The translations under genes were made by a program, and so were the position numbers. Shown in pieces: positions 32,786 to 44,334 of a stretch of 45,977 bases of DNA (the first letter of the stretch is position 1; each line of letters starts with the position of its first letter). Below the pieces are notes generated by a model that saw only the letters and a program-made list of their open reading frames with translations, did no database searches and was not told the DNA's origin. The stretch spans positions 1 through 45,977 of the forward strand of contig FTLJ01001049.1 in the NCBI GenBank assembly GCA_900155495.1, written 5' to 3'. The stretch comes from Porogramme epimiltina (Eukaryota > Basidiomycota > Agaricomycetes > Polyporales > Polyporaceae).

Positions 32786-34768
32786 GTTAAGTGTTCTGCT
32801 CGGCTATGAGAGAGGAAATGCGACAGTGCGTTGATGCTGAATGCGTCTGCTCCATGGCCTTTTATGCTATGGTTTCGATGCACACAATGGCAACAGTTGG
32901 CCGTACGGAGGTTAACGCTTCAGTGAAACCTGATTCCGAGTCATGACCTCGCTGCCGCACGTCGTTCCGAACACCGTGAAGCCTCTGCTGCGCCGTTGGG
33001 TGAGATTGACGCAGGTCTCCGAGTTCCTCCGATACAAGGCTATGTTATACCGTATGTCTGAAAGTTGAAAGTGCTATAAGGACACTTAGCGCCGCAATCG
33101 GCGCGTTGCTTAAAGGAATTACGAGGTCTTCTAAATTCAAAATGATCAATATACTAGGTATAGTTCCACACCATTTGGTAACTCACATGCTTGCGGAATG
33201 TGGCTGATTTTGAGTCTTTATAGCATCGCGAGAGAGAATAAAAACATTATCACTAATCAATAACTCCAGACCGCGGGTGTGGGGGGCATAGATTGAGCAT
33301 ATATCCGAGAGCGCCCTCGATGGTTTGTCAGACGACAATACAATTGGCTAGACAAAAGGCCGCGTGTACAATGAGCTCGGGGTTGCCTACGAGAGCCCGG
33401 CCCTCCTCACAAACCGGACTCGGTATCGGTTCAGCGTTCGGGTGCAGACCGAACGTATTGGATTTGGGAGGAGTCAAGGAGCTTGCGGGGCTGTGAAAGA
33501 TCAAGGCACTTCATGCCCGGAACGCCTGTGTGCGACTAGTGTGATCATGACGGTGAGGGTAGTGGGTCCATTGGTGTCGGTGGCTTGGGAAGTGGCGGGA
33601 GCAATGAGAACGACCCAATGGAAATTGGCGGCCGGGTTTCTTCGGGCGATCCCGGCTCAGGACCCATGAGTCCCGCGTAGGCCCGATATGACGTCACTGG
33701 ATAGCCATCGCCTTTCAAAACTGGTATTTGTAACTTCGTGGCCTATTTTAATCCAGGACATGCATCGATTGAATTCTATTGAATGACTAAGGAAGGTAAA
33801 AACATAGAAGAGGGCAAAATCTTTACGTCTTCTTGAGTGTGCGTGTTAGGTAAGAATCACTTCTACTCATCTGAGTCATCTCATGTACTGTCGGAGTACG
33901 AATAGTGCACTGTCAATAATGGTCGGCGCTTGAATCTGCCCTCCTCACCAGTCGCGATTCGCTTCAGACCGTGACGTTGTCGACAGCGACCTCTAGGCTC
34001 CCGAACACCGTGGCTGACCTTGGTAGTAGGAAATTGTCTTCCGGCGAGTGTTCAGCTATTGGGTACAGCAACTATTAGGCTAATCATCGGGGTTGTCTGG
34101 TGGAAGCGTGTCTTGCTTGGGTAGGCTCCCACCACTCAGCGCATTTGAGTCATCAGCCCGAGATCGACTTCGTGGTTCTTCGGGAACCGTGGCACGGTGG
34201 CTGTGGAATAGCGCGCCCACATGAGGCCCTCCCTTCTCAGTCTGCCCGTCGACGCCCTAAACGCACCGTCACCCCTTTTGGTCAGCGTACCATACGCGTC
34301 CTTTGCACGTTCTCAGTGTAAGCCAGCACTCTTGATCGCGTACGCATGGCGTCCAAACCGACCTATGACGTGGATTTTACAGACGTGCACCTGATAAAGT
34401 TGAAGACTTGTAGTCAATGTCCGAACATTCAAATACTATTCCAGCGTAGTCAACGTCGTCCTGATTCACGTCACGTGCCTCAACGCCCAAAATAGGTGCC
34501 CGCACTCCCGAGTGGTGCTTCCCGGCGGCGAACTTTGCTTCGCTGTTGCGTCCGTCCGATGGTTCTTCCGTTCGGCGCACCCTCCGTGGGGTGGTACCCT
34601 CGTTGAAAGCGTGAAGGTTCTTGCCCATGATTAATCAGACATGCAAGCCATGACGTCGAAGGACTCTCCGACGGCCTATAAAACACTGCGAAGCTGGCGT
34701 TCCAGAGAGGTACTCACACATCTCTCTCCTGCACCTCTCATCCACTGAACCTGGCCATCTTCTCTATA
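32786..34768. other. intergenic, 2.0 kb, divergent promoters
   Basis: No gene supported. Open frames at 33293-33669 (+), 34100-34321 (+) and 34377-34686 (-) have no motifs. An AT-rich patch with AATAAA-like sequence lies near 33230-33270. This is the largest noncoding gap in the window. Confidence 0.5.
34677..34683 (+). promoter_or_regulatory. TATA box of the adenylate-forming reductase gene
   Basis: TATAAAA lies 86 nt before the ATG at 34769, followed by a C/T-rich leader. Confidence 0.65.
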
Positions 34769-37700
34769 ATGCCTTTGACCTCCTCGAACCTCCCGTTCTG
34801 TGTCTCTCATGTGTTCAACCCCCCTGTCGACCTTTTAGATCGCCTCGACACCCCGGTGACGCAATTCTATGATTGGTCCGCGGTTCACAACCCCGACTAC
34901 CCTCTATTCGTCTACCACGATGGGAAACAACGCCAGTACGTCACGTACTCGAGCGCCGTGACCGCGATGGACCGTGCCGGGCGGTATGTCATCTCTCGCG
35001 TGAGCTCTTCGCCGAAGACTGGCCCCCTCCCTCGGGTAGTTGGTATACTCGCCAACGCCGGTGCGTAAATTCTTATGGCCGTCACTACTTTCCAGTCTCA
35101 TCTTATACGTGGACAACATATCTTCAGACACCATTACCTATATCTGCACCGTACTCGGTGTGCTGAAGGCGGGCTGTACGGCCTTCGTCATATCTACCCG
35201 CAATGCCCCCGTCGCAGTGGCAGACATGCTCAAGCGCACGGGCGCGTACGACATCCTCGTCTCTTCGGATCCATCCATGCAAGACCTCGCCAGCGAGGTG
35301 GCATCGATCCTCTCTCGCGACAGCTTACACGTGGTGGTACACCCAATGCCTATGCACGAGGAGCTATTTCGTGTGGAGACGAGTCCCCTCGATTTGGCCC
35401 CGGAACTGCCTAAGACTCTCGATATGAAGGCGCCAGCAATCATTATGCACTCTTCAGGCAAGTTATATACCTTTTTTCACCTCACAATCACGCTCATAGT
35501 TGGTCATGCAGGGTCCACAGGCCATCCGAAGCCTATCACCTGGACCCACAGCTCTCTATCCTCGCTCGGTCAGGCTACTAGTACGTAGATTCCCTCGCTC
35601 TCGAGATGCGATCCTCATATTATCTACTTCAGCTATCAGTCAGAAGGACGTTACCGGCCATCTCATAGGTGCCCACGGGTCTCCTATGTTCCACGCGCTT
35701 GGTACATATCTGCACACTGCGGCCGTACGTCTTCTTTTATCAGTTTTGGTACACGATCAAATCCTCATTCTGTTACTTGCTCAGCCAATGACGGGAATGA
35801 TCATCGCTGTCTTCAAGCCCGCCTCGCCACCGATAGTCCCAACCCCCGACGCCGTATGGGATGGCATCAAGGCGACTGAGGCCGACTACTCGTTTAGCGT
35901 CCCATCATTCATCGAGCAATGGGCCCGGGATCCAGAGAAGATCGTCAGCATGAAGAAAATGCGTGGCCTCGTGCGTATCCCTCCCGTTGTTTAGCAGCAG
36001 TCTATACTCATCTGGTTCGCGATACAGATATACGGGGGCGCTCGTCTTCATGACGACGTTGGCGACTCCCTTGCTGCGCAGGGCATCGCGCTGTATCCTG
36101 TCTATGGATGGTACGTTTGACGACTAAGCCGTGTGACGGAACAACGCCGTTGACGTATCATTTGTTTCTCAAGCACGGAGGTTGGAATCATGAACATTTT
36201 CGTAGGACGTGAGTCACCATCTAGTTTCATCACCATATCTATGTCGCTAACTATCTCATGCAGCCCATCCAGGGATGGATTGGTCATACTGGACTCCTTC
36301 CCCTGAACACAAGCTGGTCTTCAAGCCAGTTAGCGAGGGCCTCTACGAAATTATCGCATTGGTAAGCATGCTCAGATCCGCTACTCTTGATGTCCGCCCT
36401 GACACTGCAATTATTAGTCCGACCCTGAAATGCCTCTACCGAAATGCAATGCGAAGGAAGGTGAATGGGACGCGTACGCGACCAACGACCTTGTAATGGC
36501 GCACCCGTCGAAGGCCGACAAGTGGAAGATTGTAGCCCGCGCGGACGACCAAATCATCCTGTCTAACGGCGAGAAGGTCTGTTCTTGCTAGTGATGTCGC
36601 GTGAGCTATGGTGCTGATCTTGGCCGCCTTCTCCCAGACTAACCCGGTGCCGTTGGAGAAGATCATCGACGAGGACCCGCATGTCCACATGTCGATCATA
36701 TTTGGACAGGGCAAGTTCCAGAACGGGGTCATCGTGGAACCCGCACAGGGCAACGTTGTGGATCCCGGAGATATGCGTCAAGTGGCGGAGTATCGCAACG
36801 CGATTTGGTATGTCATACATCATCTCTCTCGTTTTGGCCTATGAGCTCAAGCGGGTGCCGCGTAACAGGCCAACAATCGAGCGTATGAACGAATATGCCC
36901 CGCAGCACTCTAGGATATTCAAAGAGGTAGGCGAACTTCATGCTCGGACTGATCACGGAGCTCATACTGCATCGTACCAGATGATCTTGATCGCTACTCC
37001 GAGCAAACCATTCCACCTCACCGCTAAGGGCACCCTTCGACGCAACCTCATCCTATCCGATTATGAAGACGAGATCGAGGCGATTTACCAAGCAGTCGAG
37101 ACCAGCGCGGAGAGCGACATCCCCCCACCAACCACTTGGGACGAGGACGGTATTAAGACCTTCGTGCGGGCAGTCGTGCATGACACGTTGAATCGCGCCA
37201 TCGAGGATGACGCGGACATCTTCCGTAACGGCGGCGACAGGTACGCATATACTTCAATCGTTCGATGCGTTTGATAATAACAGTCATTGCAGTCTCCAAG
37301 CCACCTGGATCCGTAACACCCTCCGGAGGGCGGTCTCAGAAAACGACGCCGCAGCGGCCCAGCGCATATCCCCGAACCTCGTCTTCGCCTTCCCGTCAAT
37401 CTCTACCTTAGCACAGGCCGTCTACGACGTGGTGCACGGAACCGACTCCGCTAGCGCCGGCGCGCGCACCCCCGCCGACCTCTGGAAGTACGTCGAACGG
37501 TACTCTGCCGCGCTCCCAGCGCGCCCCGCGAACCTCGCCGCCCGGCCGGCAGGCGCAAAGGACGTTGTGCTCATCACGGGCACGACGGGCGGGTTCGGGT
37601 GCGACGCGCTCGAGCACCTGCTTCGTGACCCCCGCGTCGAGCGGGTGTATGCGTTCAACCGGAAGGGGAGCCAGGCGGCCGAGCGGCAGCGGGCTCAGTT

Positions 37701-38832
37701 CCGCGCGAGGGGCCTGGACGAGACGTTCCTTGACTCGGAGAAGTACGTGATGGTCGAATCAGTGTTGCACGAGCCCGGGTTTGGTATCGCTCCGGAGCTC
37801 TTGGAAGAGATTCGAGGGTCCGTGACGCACATCATGCTGAATGGTGAGTTTACGCAGCCGTTCTACTGCGCACTGTCTAACAGGAGTGCATTTAGCGTGG
37901 AGGGTCAACTTCAACATGTCGATCGCTTCGTTCGAGGTCGACATGCAAGGTGTCCGCAACTTTGTTGAGCTGGCCCTGAGTTCTCCATACACTGCTCCAC
38001 CAACAGTCGTGTTTGTTAGTTCTATCGGCGTCTTCAACAGTACGTATATCTGGTGCTGTCGACGTAGTATCCCACGCTAACACCGGGAACAGACTATAGC
38101 GGCCCTTCACCAGTGCCTGAGGCACCGCTCGACGACCCAGTCTCACCCTTCGGCAGCGGATACTCCGAATCCAAGTGGGTGATGGAGCATACGCTGCAGA
38201 ACGTCACAGAGCATACAGACGTCCACACGGTTGTTGTGCGTCTCGGCCAAGTTTCGGGAGACAAGCTCGGGTACTGGAACGAGAAGGAGTGGTTCCCGTC
38301 TCTGGTTAAGTCTGCGCTCTACCAACACTGTCTCCCTACGCTGGAAGGGGTGCGTTCTCATTTTATCTGCCCGCTTTGAGATTCTCACTGATTTCGCTTA
38401 CAGGACATTTCCTGGTTCCCTGCATACGAAGCGGCGAAGGCATTCACCGAGATGCGCCATTCGCGCGAGGCGATCCTGCACATCGTCCACCCGCGCCCCG
38501 TCTCCTGGCGCACAGTCCTGGCGCCCATCACAGAAGAGCTCCACGTCCCCTTCGCCTCGTACGACGCGTGGCTCGCTGCGCTCGAGCAAGGCGGCGCAGA
38601 CGACGTGGAAGCGATGCGCGCGAACCCTGCGCTGCGGCTTCTGCCGTTCTTCCGCGCGACCAAGGAGACGATGGTGAAGGACAGCGAGGGGGCGTTCGAA
38701 CCGATGGGGATGGTCCGGCTCTCGACGGCGAAGGCGACGACGGTGTCCGACGCGTTGAAGGGCATGCCACAGCTGGACGCGGAGCGTGCTCTGAGCTGGG
38801 TCGCGGCGTGGAAGAAGTCTGGGTTCCTGTAA
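34769..38832 (+). CDS. NRPS-like adenylate-forming reductase (A-T-R)
   Basis: Sixteen exons: 34769-35060, 35128-35457, 35512-35580, 35633-35724, 35785-35970, 36028-36110, 36174-36208, 36264-36361, 36418-36576, 36638-36807, 36869-36926, 36981-37240, 37293-37843, 37896-38039, 38093-38349 and 38404-38832, giving 1070 aa. The adenylation domain (about 30-540) has SSGSTGHPKP at 206-215, YGCTEVG, and the hinge-side block TNDLVMAHPSKADKWKIVAR. The thiolation domain has FRNGGDSLQA with the phosphopantetheine serine at about 611. The reductase domain (about 695-1070) has the NAD(P)H loop ITGTTGGFG at about 705-713, NAWRVNFN, and YSESK with Tyr866 and Lys870. Such enzymes activate a carboxylic or alpha-keto acid and release it as aldehyde or alcohol without a condensation domain. 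Substrate is not predictable by eye. No break or missing motif is seen. Confidence 0.93.
35458..35511 (+). other. GC-AG intron in the adenylate-forming reductase
   Basis: CAG|GCAAGT to ATGCAG, 54 nt, phase 1. It splits the adenylate core motif as SSG|STGHPKP; only the GC donor restores that motif. Confidence 0.9.
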
Positions 38833-39489
38833 TCTTCGGGGTATAGTGCATCAACGGGCTAGTAGTGTTGTGGAGCTCATGTCGCTCAATGAAATCGATG
38901 ATAGAGATTCTGAAGCTGTTAGATTTAGAAGACTTTTGGTCCGAATCGCATTGATCGACACTGATGTCGACTTATGATCTGATAGATTAAGTTGCTTACC
39001 CTCCTTGATTACCGGTGTGATAACTTATAGGCGCCGCCGGCATCGGCCGAACGCCAACTCCTTGAACTTGAACTTGTCTTTGCAACCTGTGGACGCAATG
39101 ACATGTTGCTCAAAGGCCAGAACGACACTACTGTGAGTGCATTTCTGTTTTTAGTTCCTCTGCGAAAACTTATAGTACCAGTGTGTGCATGTATACAGAA
39201 GTTCAGTGCGAACTTAATCGTAATATAAGTTTGTCCGACGGAAGTTCCCTCGGCCTTGCTTTCGTGATGGGCCAAACTTCTTTTGAAATTATACAAAGTT
39301 CCTCTCCAGGGGGTGTACATAAGCAGCCGTGGGTGGCGGAAGGGCACACTCAACGCATCGCAAGGGTATTCCTCCTTTTTCTTGACCTGACTGTTGTCAA
39401 ACAGTCCGAAAGATTGGGTGAGTTTGTGGCCGGCCAGTAGCGACAACGAGTTGCTAACACGCTACCCTCCTTCGCGTTTCAGGCGGATT
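38833..39489. other. intergenic between the reductase and the hydrolase
   Basis: No gene seen. Short open frames at 39009-39446 (-) and 39183-39440 (+) overlap each other and have no domain. No clear TATA box was found for the hydrolase. Confidence 0.5.
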
Positions 39490-41575
39490 ATGGCAACGGC
39501 AAGCCTGAAACTGCTCTGCCTCTACGCATTGCTACAATGCACAGCTCTCTGGGTAGATGCAAGACAGCAACCGCTCGTGGGCGACAACAACGATGCCACT
39601 CTCAGGACAATCATCACGCCAGCAGTGTCCCACTTTGTTAGTGATGTAATTCATCAAGCGCAAATTCCGGGCCTCTCTATGGGGGTAGTCCGCCTCGGAG
39701 CGGATCAGGAGGCCATTGTAGAGCTTGCCACGTGGGGGAACCAGACGGAAGAAGACAATGGAAATGACATGAAGCCAGATGTAAGCTAACACTGAACACT
39801 GCGCTCTACGTTATATCTCTTACCGAAAGCGATATTTAGGCTCTGTTTGCTATGGCATCCTGTTCAAAGGCATTCCTGGTGGCATCCATTGGCATCCTCA
39901 TGGACGACTACGCTCAAGCGCGCAATGTGACTTCTCTCCCAGGGAGTCTTACAAGGTTTGACTGGGAGACGAAGTTGCATGACGTGTTCCCTGATGAGTG
40001 GGGTACGGTGGACAAGTGGGGTGAAACGAGAATCAACCTGCGTGATGCGTTCGGCCATACATCTGGTTTGGGGAGGTAAACGTCTTAGCCAATTCTGTTA
40101 TGGAGACTCTGGGCTAACGATAGCACAGACATGATTTCTCGTATCGACCGGGGGACACAGCCGTAGACATCCTACGTCGGCTGAAGGAGTTACCAGAAGC
40201 CTTTGAGTTGCGCCAACAGTGGCATTACAACAACCATGTGCGTACCAATCAATTCTATGGCTACGGCATAAAACTAATTTATCGCTACTCCAGCCATTCA
40301 TGGTTGGGGCACACCTGGTCTCCCGACTTTCCCACGTTTCATACTCTGAGTTCGTCGAGACGCGCATATTCAAGCCTAGTGGAATGTCGTCCACTACGTT
40401 TTCTCCCTCGGAAGCGGCAGCCTCCGGAGTTCTGACACAAACGTGGACGCGTGGAATGCGTCGGATCCCTTTCGTATTCCCAGATCAATCTGCGGAGCTT
40501 TTTGCTGGGGCAGGAGGGATCATTTCGAATACGGAAGACATGGTGAGATCATTTCCTTTTTAGCGTGTCATGAGCCCTACTCACACCACCGGTCGCAGAT
40601 CAAATGGGTCGCGGTCCTTCTGAACGGGGGTATACGTCCAGGCACAAACACCACCATAATCCCACCTTCAGTCGTAGCAGAAATGACGACTGCGCGTGCG
40701 ATTGTGAGCGGCGTCCCTGCTGGCCCTTTGTCTATCATAGGCTACGGCATGGGGTGGTTCCGGATGTCGTATCGTGGCCATGACGTGAGTGTGTACCGTC
40801 TTGTATCCCATTCAACGCTCACCGAGCGTGCCTCCAGGTCGTGTGGCATTTCGGCGCTGTACCTGGGTTCTCGACACTCGTCGCTTTTCTCCCGGCGGAC
40901 AATTTCGGCGCCGTTCTCCTCGCGAACACGGACGAGAAGCAAGACGAGAACCTTGGCATTTTCTTCCGTCTCGTTGACGAAGCTCTCGAACTTCCCGCGG
41001 TGGAGTCAAACGAGCTGAAGGGCGCGCTCACAAGCTTGAAGCTTCAAGTTCTCGGTACCTCAGCCACAGTGGAGGATCCTTCGTTCACGGTGACAAGCCA
41101 GCCGGAACTCCACATCGATTCCTTTGCAGGGACGTACGAAGACCCCGCCTACGGCCAGATCACCCTTTGCTCTCATGCGAGCACCTCTACATACTGCCAG
41201 CGTACTCTCGCCGACTTTGCACCCATCGAACACACGCAATCCGCGGACGTCAAGTGGAACCTGTATGCGACGTGGCCGCGCGTCTGGTCCTCCCACCTCC
41301 GCCTCGCGCGTTCGTCAGCCACGTCGCTGAGATTCAGCGCGCGTCTTCCACGGCTCTTTCCGGGGGGCTACGGCCACGACCGCACCCCCTTCGAGTACTG
41401 GGACTCGATCATGTCAGTCGGATACGCGGAGTTCGTCGTGGAGGAAGGACGGGTGGTTGGATTCGCGCTGGTCATGGACAGTGTTGCTGCTTCCGCACGG
41501 GCCGCGCGGAAGCCCGGCGCAGGCGCGAGGGAGGTAGGAGATGCTTGGTTCAGGCGGGTCCCAGGTCCAGAATAG
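39490..41575 (+). CDS. secreted serine beta-lactamase-fold hydrolase
   Basis: Six exons: 39490-39780, 39840-40075, 40129-40237, 40294-40542, 40599-40784 and 40838-41575, giving 602 aa. Residues 1-24 form a signal peptide (hydrophobic LLCLYALLQCTALW, likely cut after VDA). The beta-lactamase/class C penicillin-binding fold has all three catalytic elements: SCSK with Ser104 and Lys107, Y-N-N with Tyr209 and Asn211, and HFG at 361-363 in WHFGAVPGFST. A C-terminal beta domain of about 180 residues follows (SFAGTYEDPAYGQITL onward). Several N-x-T/S sites suit a secreted glycoprotein. Fungal members include esterases, peptidases and acyltransferases; the substrate is unknown. It is on the same strand 657 bp downstream of the reductase. 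In the 375 bp that separate it from the next gene only a TATATATATG run is seen. Confidence 0.92.
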
Positions 41576-41950
41576 CGAAGACATAGGTTAGCGTATATAT
41601 ATGAGCGTCGCGTTGTATCAATGGTACAGGGCCGAGGACGGTTATCGACACCCCTGTGGCTAACGGTAGCACAATCTGCCCCGAGCTGATGGTGAGCGGA
41701 GGCTCGCACTCTTCACGCCCGAGACAAGCAGAACGCTCGCGCAAGCAGGCGCAAACCCCAACCGAGCAGCTACGATCTCACCAACCCCACCAACCACACA
41801 CATAGGAAAAATCTGGTGTAAAACGAACGTCGCATTGGCACCCGAAGCACAAAGCCGGAGAACCCAGAGCAAAACACACAAAGCTATAATAATCGTACAC
41901 ACATCCCTGCCTGCCACAAACGTACCACGAACGCCTCGCGCGGCGCGCGG

Positions 41951-44334
41951 TCATATCACGAACTCGCGCGGGTGCTCCTGCCGCTTCACGTACCACCGCT
42001 TCGGCTGGCCCTCCACGATGTCTGTCATCCAACACCCGCGGTCAGAATCGGGCCGGGAAGGAGGAAGAGGAGCAAAAGAGGAGAAAAAGAAAGACACTCA
42101 CCAATCGGACTCGTAAAGTTGTGCAAAAACGGATGCACCCCGCTCGCGCGCGCATTATGGTCCGCCAGCGCGCGCTCCGTGAGCCGCGCGCCCCCCGACG
42201 GCGGCGGCGGCGCCACCGCCCCCGCGACGACCACGCCCGACGCCCCGCGCCGGTTCGGCGAGAACACCGCCGACGGCGCCTCCGGCTGGGCGAGCGCGAG
42301 CGCGGAGGGCGGCACGAGCAGCCCGTGGTGGTCGCTCTCGCTCCCGGGCCCGGGCGGGTACTTCCACTCGCCCTCGCCCTCCCCGTCGCGGAGGAGCGAG
42401 ACGGGCGTCGTGGGCTCGCCGTACGAGAGGCGCTTCGGCGGGAGCGGCGAGGCGCCGCCGCGCTCGGTCGAGGACGCGGCGTCGGGGTTGGACGTGTGCG
42501 CGCTGTTGCGGTAGTACGACTGGCGCGAGTCCCCGCGCGCGCCGGGGGGAGCCGCGCCGGCGCCGGCGGGGGCGGGCCGGGAGAAGGTTTGGGACTTTTC
42601 GCGCGTCGCGTGGCGCGAGGCGACTTCGCCCTCGACGGAGCGCGGGAAGAAGATCTGTGCCGCGTGGACGGGGCGGGGGCGGATGCGGGGGAGGACGCGG
42701 GAGAAGGAGAAGGAGCAGGGCGGGGGCAGGTCAGCGGCGTGCGGGACGGGACAGAGGAACGGAAGGGCGGGGTCCGGGGGATAGAGAATAGGAAAAGAGG
42801 GTGGGTACGTACAACGAGTGTGATGGCGGACGAGACGACGCATCCGATCGCGGCGAGGGATGTGAGGAACTCGGTCCAGAACCTGCCGGCGGCGCGGGGT
42901 GCGTCAGCGCGGCGCGCGGGGGCGGAGTGGGGGGTGGGGAGAGTATACACTCACGGGCTCTCGTTGACGTGCTGGTGCGGGCGGACGCCGTCGACGGCGA
43001 GCACCATGAGGGGCACGACGAAGAGGAACCGGAACACGACCCGGACGCACTGACGTAGCAGACACGGGCACGGGGGCAGGGGCGCGGGCAGGGGCGCGGG
43101 CGCGGGCGCGGGTGCCGGAGCGGGGGAGAGGTCAGCGCGGGTGCGGGTGCGGAGATGAGCGCGGGAGGGCGCGGGCGCGGGGGACGCACGTTGAGCTCGT
43201 GGAACGTCGTCAGTCGGACGATCGTGCGCGTGTCGACTCCGTTCCGTTTCTGCCGGCGCATAGAGAGGTCTTAATGAGCCAGGCACGAAGAAGCGCGGGG
43301 GCGGAACGGGACGGGGCGGGGCGCACCAGTGTTTTAATGAAGGAGGGGAATGTCCACAGGATTGGCATAAACCAAAGCGTGAGGGACAGGCTGCCCAGGC
43401 TTCCCGCCAGGAAGGTGAAGGCTTCGCACTGGGGGCATGTGATAAGTCTCAATCTAGCGTCCTGCGGTGGGGCGGGGGCGCACCTTGATGGGGTCGCTCC
43501 GCGTGAAGATGGTCACGAGCGGCATGTAGGTGAGCGCGATGAGGGAGCCGACGATCCAAGTCTTGAAGTACAGGCTCCGGAACCAGTCCTGCTGTACCGA
43601 GCCGGAGTTGACGAGGAAGAGCCAGAAGCACAGCTCCTCGAGGTGCGTGACCCTGTAGGTGTGGGCACACTCGCGGTCAGCGCCGCCGGGGGAGAGACGG
43701 CCGGAGAGGACGCACATTTCTAAACTCCATGCGACCGTGAAGAGCAAGTAGAGCGGAAGGATGAAAGACTTGTGCGTCTGCGTCCACATCTGCCATGGCC
43801 TAGCGATGACTGGCGAGGTGGATTGAGTGCTTTGCTCTGTACGCGGGCAGAGTATGGGAGAACAAGACGTACTGCCGTATGGTGGGAGGTCGACGTAGCC
43901 CTCCTGATACTTGATGACCGCGAAACCGATCGCGTACCCTATTATACACGGCACGCTGAACAGATACGTGTACTGTCCGCGCTCGTCGTCAGTCCGGTCC
44001 TCCGACAGAAATGCAAAGGAACGGGGCGTACCGTCATGAGGCGCTTGAACGCGCCCGAGTACGGTCCGTTATTCCATCTAGATCGTGCCGGTCGCGGTTA
44101 GCGTCGCCTACGCGGGCACGGGGCAGCACAGCTGTGGTCGAGCGGGTACGTACTTGAGGCACTTGAACTTGTCGAACTTCCATAGATGGAACACCAGAAA
44201 GAGTCCGAGCTGCGCGGAAGCAATGTCTCAGACAGGCGGGTCTCGTTTACGCGGCGAGGGACGAGGGCGGGGGGACGTACGAGGCTAGATAACAGGGACC
44301 AGACGAGGTACGTTGCCGGGGTTGTGTGCGACAT
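41951..44334 (-). CDS. uncharacterised eight-helix membrane protein
   Basis: Twelve exons: 44334-44281, 44209-44154, 44077-44032, 43972-43873, 43809-43716, 43652-43484, 43428-43327, 43249-43190, 43049-42955, 42882-42813, 42654-42102 and 42021-41951, giving 489 aa. Eight hydrophobic segments can be counted, e.g. YLVWSLLSSLLGLFLVFHL, YLFSVPCIIGYAIGFAVI, FILPLYLLFTVAWSLEM, ELCFWLFLVNSG, WIVGSLIALTYMPLVTIF, LAGSLGSLSLTLWFMPIL, FRFLFVVPLMVLAVDG and LAAIGCVVSSAITLVIF. A cytoplasmic-type loop TTFHELN with many charged residues lies before helix 7. The 200-residue C-terminal tail is Ser/Pro/Gly-rich and ends in EGQPKRWYVKRQEHPREFVI. No transporter or enzyme motif was recognised. Exon joints were set by frame and hydrophobicity. 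Confidence 0.8.
43065..43127 (+). repeat. G-rich simple repeat inside an intron
   Basis: GGGCGC/GGGGCA units repeated about nine times within the intron 43050-43189 of the membrane-protein gene. The G-rich strand is the template strand. Quadruplex potential is inferred. Confidence 0.7.

Noticed and set aside
33293..33669. Plus-strand open frames in the 2-kb gap before the A-T-R enzyme
   Set aside because: Short, overlapping, no motif; no evidence for a transposon remnant either, since no terminal repeats or transposase signature were seen.
42121..43053. 310-codon plus-strand frame
   Set aside because: It crosses exons and introns of the minus-strand membrane protein and is almost pure Arg/Gly/Ala; a shadow of GC-rich sequence.
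43454..43954. Uninterrupted 166-codon frame in the membrane-protein gene
   Set aside because: It reads through two probable introns (43872-43810 and 43715-43653); removing them joins hydrophobic helices cleanly, so the spliced version is preferred.
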